Under the pieces are notes generated by a model. That model was not told the origin of the DNA, did not search any database, and saw only the letters and a program-made list of their open reading frames with translations. Shown in pieces: positions 1 to 4,675 of a DNA stretch of 5,878 bases. Where the stretch lies: NCBI GenBank assembly GCA_017551425.1, contig JAFZLQ010000018.1, forward strand, positions 1 to 5,878, in the 5' to 3' direction. How positions within the stretch are numbered: the first letter of the stretch is position 1; every line of letters starts with the position of its first letter. A program made the position numbers and the translations under genes. Origin of the DNA: Bacteroidales bacterium. GTDB lineage: Bacteria > Bacteroidota > Bacteroidia > Bacteroidales > UBA932.

Positions 1-204
1 GCCACTCATCCAGTCGACCTCCCATTTGTAGGGCACATCGAGTAGCTTATAAGCCACAAGATCACGTACCGGGCGCGTGCTTGTGGAGCAATCCGTAAGC
101 GGCCAGTCCTCCAGTTTGACGTCCTTCAGGTCGACTTCCGGGTCATCCACCTTTCCGCAAGCAGACAAGACCAACAGAACTGCTAGACATATTATCTTTC
201 GCAT
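1..204 (-). CDS. Lipoprotein of unknown function, N-terminal part (gene continues past left edge)
   Basis: Reading the minus strand from the ATG at 204-202 gives 68 open codons to the window edge. The protein begins MRKIICLAVLLVLSACGK, a short charged start, a hydrophobic core and an LSAC lipobox, so Cys16 is the predicted lipidated residue after signal peptidase II cleavage. The next residues, G-K-V-D-D-P-E-V-D, are acidic, which resembles the export signal that sends Bacteroidetes lipoproteins to the outer face of the outer membrane; surface location is inference. The visible mature part (for example LEDWPLTDCSTSTRPVRDL) matches no family I recognise. The gene is divergent from the SGNH hydrolase gene. 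A -7-like box on the minus strand at 261-268 would give a leader of roughly 50 bases. No function is claimed. Confidence 0.8.
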   Translation of the reverse strand, partial: MRKIICLAVLLVLSACGKVDDPEVDLKDVKLEDWPLTDCSTSTRPVRDLVAYKLLDVPYKWEVDWMSG

Positions 205-246
205 ATAAAGAGCTTTTTAATATAAAACAGAAGAGCGTCGTGATTC

Positions 247-279
247 TTGCGTAATATAGGCAAAAATAAGCTATTTTTG
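247..279 (+). promoter_or_regulatory. Putative Bacteroidetes promoter for the SGNH hydrolase gene, leaderless
   Basis: TATTTTTG at 272-279 matches TAnnTTTG exactly, and TTG at 247-249 (context TTCTTG) is a -33 candidate with a 22-base spacer, slightly longer than the usual 19-21. The G of the -7 box is only four bases from the ATG at 284, so transcription would begin at or next to the start codon. There is no room for a Shine-Dalgarno sequence. Confidence 0.5.
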
Positions 280-280
280 C
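260..280. repeat. Perfect inverted repeat holding two back-to-back -7 boxes
   Basis: The arms are GCAAAAATA (260-268) and TATTTTTGC (272-280), exact reverse complements separated by the three bases AGC. Each arm contains TATTTTTG on one strand, so the leftward and rightward -7 boxes are mirror images. The stem is AT-rich with no T-tract after it, so it does not look like an intrinsic terminator. It may be a promoter pair, a dyad operator, or both. Confidence 0.65.
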
Positions 281-291
281 ATCATGGTAAA
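261..291 (-). promoter_or_regulatory. Putative Bacteroidetes promoter for the leftward lipoprotein gene
   Basis: On the minus strand TATTTTTG (complement of 261-268) fits the Bacteroidetes -7 consensus TAnnTTTG exactly. Nineteen bases upstream is TTTA (complement of 288-291), a three-of-four match to the -33 TTTG element. That upstream element would lie inside the first codons of the divergent hydrolase gene. The -7 match is good and the -33 match is weak. Confidence 0.4.
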
Positions 292-880
292 GATAGCATG
301 CGTAGGAGACAGCATTACCTGGGGATTTACGATTCTGAAGCGTCATAAGGACAGTTATCCGGCAGTACTTCAGCAGTTGCTTGGAAGCGGATTCAAAGTG
401 CGCAATTTCGGCCTCAACAATGGGTGCGCAAACTTTGGCGGGGACCTGCCTTACGGGCGCCTGAGGCCTTTCCGCAGTGCCCTCCGGTTCAATCCGGACA
501 TAGTGATAATTATGCTCGGCACCAATGACACAAAACGTTTTAACTTCGAACGCGGGCATTTCCTGAGCGGTTACGAGTCCATCGTGGACAGCTTCATCTC
601 TGCGGAGAATAAACCGGAAGTGTACCTGATGACTCCCCCGCCCGTCTTCGGCAGCTTCGGCCTGGACGCCTTTACCCTGAACAACGACATTCTGAACAGC
701 GACATTATCCCGGCCATACTCAGTACCGCCACGGAAAAGGGATTAAAACTGATTGACATCAACTCCGTCATCCAAAGCAAAGAGCTCACGAACGACGGCG
801 TGCACCCCAACAAAGACGGCGCCAGGCTCATAGCCGAAACGGTGTACGCTGCTATAACTCCAACCTCAACACCCTTATAG
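284..880 (+). CDS. SGNH/GDSL-family hydrolase (probable esterase), cytosolic
   Basis: This 198-residue protein carries the SGNH hydrolase blocks in order. Block I is GDSITWG at residues 8-14 with nucleophile Ser10; block II is the N-F-G stretch with Gly43; block III is GTND at 79-82 with Asn81; block V is DGVHPN at 171-176 with Asp171 and His174. Ser10, Asp171 and His174 would form the catalytic triad, and Gly43 and Asn81 the oxyanion hole. The length is normal for a single-domain family member. There is no signal peptide, so it probably acts in the cytosol. Known relatives remove acetyl or acyl groups from sugars or lipids, but the substrate cannot be read from the sequence. The ATG at 284 is supported by block I starting only seven residues in and by the promoter just upstream. 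It appears monocistronic and converges on a decayed acetyltransferase gene. Confidence 0.92.
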   Translation: MVKIACVGDSITWGFTILKRHKDSYPAVLQQLLGSGFKVRNFGLNNGCANFGGDLPYGRLRPFRSALRFNPDIVIIMLGTNDTKRFNFERGHFLSGYESIVDSFISAENKPEVYLMTPPPVFGSFGLDAFTLNNDILNSDIIPAILSTATEKGLKLIDINSVIQSKELTNDGVHPNKDGARLIAETVYAAITPTSTPL

Positions 881-893
881 GCGTATCCCTCCC

Positions 894-1039
894 CTGCTCC
901 GGGATGAACGCCGGATTGCTTCTGTACTGATTGAGCACAAAGTGCTCCTGGCATCCGGGACGGTAAACGTTCAGAATGCCTCCCGCGTGAGGTTCTCCAC
1001 CTCCCGCCAGTCCTGCGGTTGTTCCAAACGGATATTCAT
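894..1039 (-). pseudogene. Decayed GNAT N-acetyltransferase (YhbS-like), frameshifted and 3'-truncated
   Basis: From the ATG at 1039-1037 the frame reads MNIRLEQPQDWREVENLT then REAF and hits TGA at 973-971. One frame over, the text continues as NVYRPGCQEHFVLNQ and YRSNPAFIPEQ, ending near 894. Joined, these form the N-terminal quarter of a YhbS-like GNAT acetyltransferase, whose family normally reads REAFWNVYRPGC at this point. Adding one G (TTCTGGAAC instead of TTCTGAAC) restores the frame and the expected Trp. After PEQ the similarity ends, while the shifted frame runs on to a stop at 854-852 inside the 3' end of the hydrolase gene. About 150 residues, including the acetyl-CoA site, are missing. 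The start overlaps the stop of the upstream GNAT gene as ATGA, so it was once the last gene of this operon. The match is from memory of the family; a sequencing error could explain the frameshift but not the truncation. Confidence 0.8.
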
Positions 1040-1530
1040 GATTCTTGTAGTTTCTGATAAGCAAGCCTCTCATCGCCGGAGGCGAGGTAAATGATGCCGC
1101 AGTATTTGAAGCCGTACTGCAGAATGACGTGCTGCATGATCAGGTTGTCCCGGTGAGTGTCGATCCTGATGTTCCCGTCACGGGCGAAACACCAGTCCAT
1201 GATGCTTTTGAACACCCCGTGAACCTCCGGATAGCTGCCGATGCGGTGGACGACATGATAAGGGAGCAAGTCGTCCAGCCATTTGCCGTCATAGATATTA
1301 GCGTACGTCGGCTCAGGGGACTTGATGAAAGCAAAGTATGCCACGATCCTCTCCCCTTCCAGTACGACGAACCCGTTGCCGTTGTCCATGTCATTCAGAA
1401 CAACATCTTCAGAAGGATAGCCGTTTACCCATTGCCCGAGGTTGCCGGAAGCCCGCATTATGCCCCTGGCCGCTTCAAGGACATCCATGACGGCGTCCAG
1501 ATCCCCCCTGTTTGCAGCGCGTACAGTCAT
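1036..1530 (-). CDS. GNAT-family N-acetyltransferase
   Basis: This 164-residue protein has a typical single GNAT-fold layout: an N-terminal beta strand and helix (TVRAANRGDLDAVMDVLEAA, residues 2-21), central strands around GNGFVVLEGERIVAYFAF (51-68), an HRIG stretch at 95-98 near where the acetyl-CoA loop should lie, and the C-terminal signature IRIDTHRDNLIMQHVILQYG followed by FKYCGIIYL (121-149). The HRIG region is a loose form of the Q/RxxGxG/A pyrophosphate loop, as seen in related Bacteroidetes and Firmicutes GNATs. It would transfer an acetyl group from acetyl-CoA to an amine; the acceptor is unknown. The ATG at 1530-1528 overlaps the stop of the peptidase gene as ATGA, which fixes the start and suggests translational coupling. 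Its own TGA overlaps the start of the decayed GNAT in the same way. Located in the cytosol, with no signal peptide. Confidence 0.9.
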   Translation of the reverse strand: MTVRAANRGDLDAVMDVLEAARGIMRASGNLGQWVNGYPSEDVVLNDMDNGNGFVVLEGERIVAYFAFIKSPEPTYANIYDGKWLDDLLPYHVVHRIGSYPEVHGVFKSIMDWCFARDGNIRIDTHRDNLIMQHVILQYGFKYCGIIYLASGDERLAYQKLQES

Positions 1531-3068
1531 CGTCCCAGGAACGCATTTATGGCTTCCACAATCTCCCGGCCCTTGTTCTCCCAGTTCCTGCCGGACAGGA
1601 TTTCGTCGTCGTGCGAGCCCCAGGGGATTATCATCTTCCTGATGTTGGGGTTGTCCGTGGCAGAGTCGGGAATGGCTGCGCCCGTCCAGGGATCGTTGGC
1701 TCCATAGACGAACACCATCTTCTTTCCCGTCGTATTCAGATTTCGCAGGAAATCTTTCATCATCTTTCCGTTATAGCGGGGAACATACTCGGGATAGTCG
1801 ACAATAGTGTTTGTGTTATCCTTGGCCCACCGGAGCATGTCCTGCCGGTCGATGACGCTGCAGCCTTCCAGGAATCCGTAACCGAACTCATAGGTGCCCA
1901 GTTCAAGAACGGCCTGGACATAGTAAGGCCAGATGGGAATGTCCTCCCGCAGCTTCATCAGTTCTTCCCGGCGCTCGTCCGAAAAAACTGTCCGGGTTGC
2001 TACCTTTTCCTTTTGGGCATCTATGGCCTTTGCGAACTCCGTGTCGTCCGCAAGCATGAAGAAGGACAACTTCTCATAATCCGGGTTCCCGGCATAAGGA
2101 TCGGGCACGAGGTCCATCCACGTGTCGATATAGTAATAGCTGAACCTGCCGAAGAGGTTGGACATGAAAGTAAACATTATCTCATGCAACTGCGTCTCCT
2201 CAGAATCGGGCTCCGGGTAGTCGGCGAACAGCTGACGGCGCAGCTCGGCGCCGGTCTGGGTATCTGCGGCGGCAAGGCGGCCGATATCGAATATCCGCTG
2301 CCTCAATTCGGGCATGTCGGCCATGGCTCCCTGCTCGATATAGTCTCCCAGGGATGTATCGTCCAGGCTCGTGAGGAAGGGCGCGCAGAAAGGCACATAA
2401 ACGTCTATGTCGTTCCAACCGTTAAGCTCGTCATAGTAGGCGTAGAGCGCGGTGGCGATTCCGTTCTTGCTGATGCCGGTGCTGATCCACTTGCCGGGGA
2501 AGAGGCCTGTCTGCTTCAGGGCCGACATGATTGCGTGAAGGTCCGCCGAATACTGCTCGGAGCTCAGATAGTTGAACTCCAGGTTGTCGAAGGGCTCGGG
2601 CAGCGACGTGCCGAAGTAGCGGTATTCTACATGAACCTCGTTGATTCTGCCGAGCCGCAGGCGAGTAGGCCGGAGTTCATCGGCCTTGTCCGGCGTATAG
2701 TAGCCCTGGGTATGCAGGATGTTGAGCAGGTTTTCCCCTGCCTTGTACGGGTAATCCATGATGATCGCCACCTTCTGCTCGAACGTGCCCCTGGAAGGGT
2801 CGTTATGGTCAACCAGCTGGTTGAAATATGCGTAATAGACCGGGACTCCTGGCAGGACTGCAACGTCCTGCGACCTGACCTCCCTCCTGATCCTTACCAG
2901 TCCGGGGGCCTTCTTCAGGAGCTCGGTAACTTCATCCTCCTCACCCTCTACCGCCACCGTTGAAGCAGGAACCCCGGGATCGATCTCTTCCCAGTCTCCC
3001 TTGCATGCAGTGAAGGATATCAGTACGCAGAATGCGGCCAATACCCATATGCGGAACAGCCTTCCCAT
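1527..3068 (-). CDS. S37-family (PS-10) serine peptidase, lipoprotein
   Basis: This 513-residue protein resembles peptidase family S37, typified by the Streptomyces mobaraensis tripeptidyl aminopeptidase. Visible family landmarks are the N-terminal barrel-like segment YYAYFNQLVDHNDPSRGTF (78-96), VEYRYFGTSLPEP (147-159), the nucleophile elbow STGISKNG (196-203, Ser200), GANDPWTG (456-463, Asp459) and PWGSHDDE (482-489, His486). Ser200, Asp459 and His486 are the expected triad. Residue 202 is Asn where the family normally has Gly (GxSKGG), which is odd. The N-terminus has a hydrophobic signal ending FTAC, so Cys22 is probably lipidated; K-G-D-W-E-E-I-D follows and is acidic, compatible with export to the cell surface. 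It would trim peptides from their N-termini in the periplasm or outside. It is the second gene of its operon, 21 bases after the lipocalin-like gene, and is coupled by ATGA to the GNAT. No Shine-Dalgarno sequence is seen. Confidence 0.85.
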   Translation of the reverse strand: MGRLFRIWVLAAFCVLISFTACKGDWEEIDPGVPASTVAVEGEEDEVTELLKKAPGLVRIRREVRSQDVAVLPGVPVYYAYFNQLVDHNDPSRGTFEQKVAIIMDYPYKAGENLLNILHTQGYYTPDKADELRPTRLRLGRINEVHVEYRYFGTSLPEPFDNLEFNYLSSEQYSADLHAIMSALKQTGLFPGKWISTGISKNGIATALYAYYDELNGWNDIDVYVPFCAPFLTSLDDTSLGDYIEQGAMADMPELRQRIFDIGRLAAADTQTGAELRRQLFADYPEPDSEETQLHEIMFTFMSNLFGRFSYYYIDTWMDLVPDPYAGNPDYEKLSFFMLADDTEFAKAIDAQKEKVATRTVFSDERREELMKLREDIPIWPYYVQAVLELGTYEFGYGFLEGCSVIDRQDMLRWAKDNTNTIVDYPEYVPRYNGKMMKDFLRNLNTTGKKMVFVYGANDPWTGAAIPDSATDNPNIRKMIIPWGSHDDEILSGRNWENKGREIVEAINAFLGR

Positions 3069-3089
3069 AGAGTTGTGCGGCAGCTATGC

Positions 3090-3602
3090 TTATTCGGCCA
3101 TCTTCTCCAGGAACAGCTTGCTGTGTTCGAGCACCTTGACCTTGCCGCTCATCCCATACAGCGAACCGTCCATCTCGCCCTCTACATTGGATTCAAGGGT
3201 CAGTTTCCCTCCGGAAACGATTATCGATTCATACATGAGTGCGCTTTCGTACCCTGCGACCGTGGCGTAAACCTTATTCCCCTTTATCTCCCACAACATG
3301 CTGTCTGTAGCAACCCATGAGCCCGAGAACTTGTTCCAGTTGTACATGGTCACCTGGAATACGTTGCCCTCGGTCTTGACGAATTGAATTTTAAGCTCGC
3401 CATTTCCTACAGGGTTGTAAGGGTCGCAAGTCATGGTATAGCTCTCCGTGACCTCTCCGTTGATCTTGGACAGGATCTCGTACTTCGTCAGGCCCCAGGT
3501 ACCTTCAAGGTCCAGGCTGCCGGAGGCGGCGGGTAATTTATCACAGGATGAAAGGCAGAAGAGAGCCAGGGCGGAAGCCGCAAGTAAGAATAGTTTTTTC
3601 AT
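3090..3602 (-). CDS. Small lipocalin-like lipoprotein
   Basis: This 170-residue protein starts MKKLFLLAASALALFCLSSC, with a clear LSSC lipobox making Cys20 the lipidated residue. The mature part begins with a low-complexity linker (P-A-A-S-G) and then LEGTWGLTKYEIL (32-44), which resembles the opening GxW strand of lipocalin-like domains in Bacteroidetes. The rest alternates short strands and turns (KIQFVKTEGNVFQVTMYNW, MLWEIKGNKVYATVAGYES, GGKLTLESN), consistent with a small beta barrel. The family call rests on the GTW motif, size and strand pattern, and no ligand can be named. Unlike the peptidase after it, Cys20 is followed by D-K-L-P with no acidic run, so it may face the periplasm. It is the first gene of the operon and has its own promoter upstream. 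Confidence 0.75.
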   Translation of the reverse strand: MKKLFLLAASALALFCLSSCDKLPAASGSLDLEGTWGLTKYEILSKINGEVTESYTMTCDPYNPVGNGELKIQFVKTEGNVFQVTMYNWNKFSGSWVATDSMLWEIKGNKVYATVAGYESALMYESIIVSGGKLTLESNVEGEMDGSLYGMSGKVKVLEHSKLFLEKMAE

Positions 3603-3621
3603 GATGGTTTATTAAATAATA

Positions 3622-3653
3622 CAAATATAACAATATTTGCTTCTTTTAACGAA
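3622..3653 (-). promoter_or_regulatory. Putative Bacteroidetes promoter for the lipocalin-like/S37/GNAT operon
   Basis: On the minus strand TATATTTG (complement of 3622-3629) matches TAnnTTTG exactly. TTCG (complement of 3650-3653), a three-of-four match to TTTG, lies upstream with a 20-base spacer. Transcription would start near 3617, leaving an AT-rich leader of about 15 bases before the ATG at 3602 and no Shine-Dalgarno sequence. A small AT palindrome (TTATT-A-AATAA, 3609-3619) covers the predicted start. Confidence 0.55.
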
Positions 3654-3667
3654 TACGATTAACTTTG
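3636..3667 (+). promoter_or_regulatory. Putative Bacteroidetes promoter for the DUF4421 gene, leaderless
   Basis: TTTG at 3636-3639, a spacer of exactly 20 bases, and TAACTTTG at 3660-3667 give a full match to the Bacteroidetes -33/-7 consensus. Only five bases (GCCCC) separate the -7 box from the ATG at 3673, so the transcript would begin at or within a base or two of the start codon. It shares 18 bp (3636-3653) with the opposing operon promoter. Confidence 0.65.
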
Positions 3668-3672
3668 GCCCC

Positions 3673-4656
3673 ATGAAATTGCGCTTACGGTCCGTTATCC
3701 TGTTCTTTTTGGCACTCGCCTCCCTCCCGGCAAGAGGGCAGTTCTTCCGGAGTGTGGACGACTGGCTCAGGGGAATGCAGGAAAAGCAGCCGTACGACAC
3801 CACCTACATCTTCCGCCCTCAGGAGCGGTGGCTCATAAGGGAGAGGACAAAGTTCAGCGCAGAAAGCCTCAGGATGCTCGTCCTGTCTGAAGACGGCCAG
3901 TCATACGGCGCCGCCGTTGCAGACGGAGGTTCTTTCAAACAGAGCATAGGAGTCGGATACCGCAGCATCGCCCTCGACATCGGCACGAACCTGTCGGCCG
4001 TAAAGACCGGACTGGGCTACGACCTTAACGTATTCGGCAACCGCATAGTCTTCAAGCACAACTTCCGCTTCTCCTACGGCATGACAGGGCAGGCGTATTC
4101 CGGCACGCAGGAGCTGGCCGTGAAAGCCAAGGACCTGGCCGTCCTGAACGTGTCTGCAGGAGCATATTATGCCTTCAACGGCAAGCGTTTCTCTATGCCG
4201 GCGGCCCTTAACCAGAACTTTCGTCAGCTCAAAAGCGCCGGCAGCCTGCTTGCGACCATCGACGCTCGCGCCATCGGCCTGTTCATCCCGGAGCCGGAAA
4301 CGCTCGGCATACCGATGGACTACTCATATATGTTCATATTGGGCCTTGGCGGAGGATACGGATACAACTGGGTGCCGTCTGAGCACTGGCTCATCCACCT
4401 CAGCCTTACCGGAACCGTAGGATTCCTCAAGGCCACCGGACTCTCCCTCACGGGGCGGGAGCTCATCGAGAACGCAGCGGGTCCGCCCATCATCATGACA
4501 AAGGGAACCGCCGCCGTACTGTATTACGTCGGCAACTGGTACTTCGGACTTTTCGCAGACGGCGACAGCCTTACCGGATTCACTACGGACGATGTGACAT
4601 TTTTCCTCCGCAGGGTAAACGCGAACGCCAGCCTTACGGCCGGCGTTCGATTCTAA
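3673..4656 (+). CDS. DUF4421-type outer-membrane protein
   Basis: This 327-residue protein starts with a Sec signal peptide (charged MKLRLR, hydrophobic VILFFLALASL, likely cut after PARG so that Gln23 is the mature N-terminus). The body is rich in short amphipathic strands with many aromatic and glycine residues (LGYDLNVFGNRIVFKHNFRF, FILGLGGGYGYNW, LYYVGNWYFGLFADG) and ends in VRF, a terminal aromatic typical of outer-membrane barrels. The stretches YDTTYIFRP (41-49) and YYAFNGKRFSMPAALNQ then SAGSLL (165-193) recall the Bacteroidetes family DUF4421, whose function is unknown to me. A TTG at 3637 would extend the frame by 12 codons, but the promoter overlaps that extension and the signal peptide begins at the ATG at 3673, so the ATG is preferred. 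The gene is divergent from the peptidase operon and convergent, 19 bases apart, with the dehydratase gene. Confidence 0.8.
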   Translation: MKLRLRSVILFFLALASLPARGQFFRSVDDWLRGMQEKQPYDTTYIFRPQERWLIRERTKFSAESLRMLVLSEDGQSYGAAVADGGSFKQSIGVGYRSIALDIGTNLSAVKTGLGYDLNVFGNRIVFKHNFRFSYGMTGQAYSGTQELAVKAKDLAVLNVSAGAYYAFNGKRFSMPAALNQNFRQLKSAGSLLATIDARAIGLFIPEPETLGIPMDYSYMFILGLGGGYGYNWVPSEHWLIHLSLTGTVGFLKATGLSLTGRELIENAAGPPIIMTKGTAAVLYYVGNWYFGLFADGDSLTGFTTDDVTFFLRRVNANASLTAGVRF

Positions 4657-4675
4657 ATTTCTGATTTTCAGTTAC

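Noticed and set aside
143..559. Minus-strand open frame of 138 codons across the intergenic region and the hydrolase gene
   Set aside because: It spans a promoter region, is antisense to the hydrolase's block I and GTND motifs, and overlaps the lipoprotein gene start in another frame.
933..947. Inverted repeat GAGCAC-AAA-GTGCTC as a possible terminator between the hydrolase gene and the GNAT remnant
   Set aside because: No T-tract follows on either strand, and the bases encode E-H-F-V-L of the GNAT remnant, so the symmetry is better explained by coding sequence.
852..1073. A 73-codon minus-strand open frame taken as a small intact gene
   Set aside because: Its start lies inside the upstream GNAT gene in the wrong frame, its first 33 residues are out-of-frame text, and only its middle part matches GNAT; it is the second half of a frameshifted gene.
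1512..2963. A long open frame on the plus strand (483 codons) opposite the peptidase gene
   Set aside because: It is antisense to a gene with clear S37 motifs and a signal peptide, has no recognisable domain, and reflects codon bias of the true gene on the other strand.
3637..3672. Upstream TTG start for the DUF4421 gene, adding 12 residues
   Set aside because: The extension lies on the promoter itself and would put uncharged residues before a signal peptide that begins properly at the ATG at 3673.
4657..4675. Bidirectional terminator in the convergent gap between the DUF4421 and dehydratase genes
   Set aside because: The 19 bases hold only a 3-bp CTG/CAG stem with an ATTTT loop, too weak to support a terminator call.
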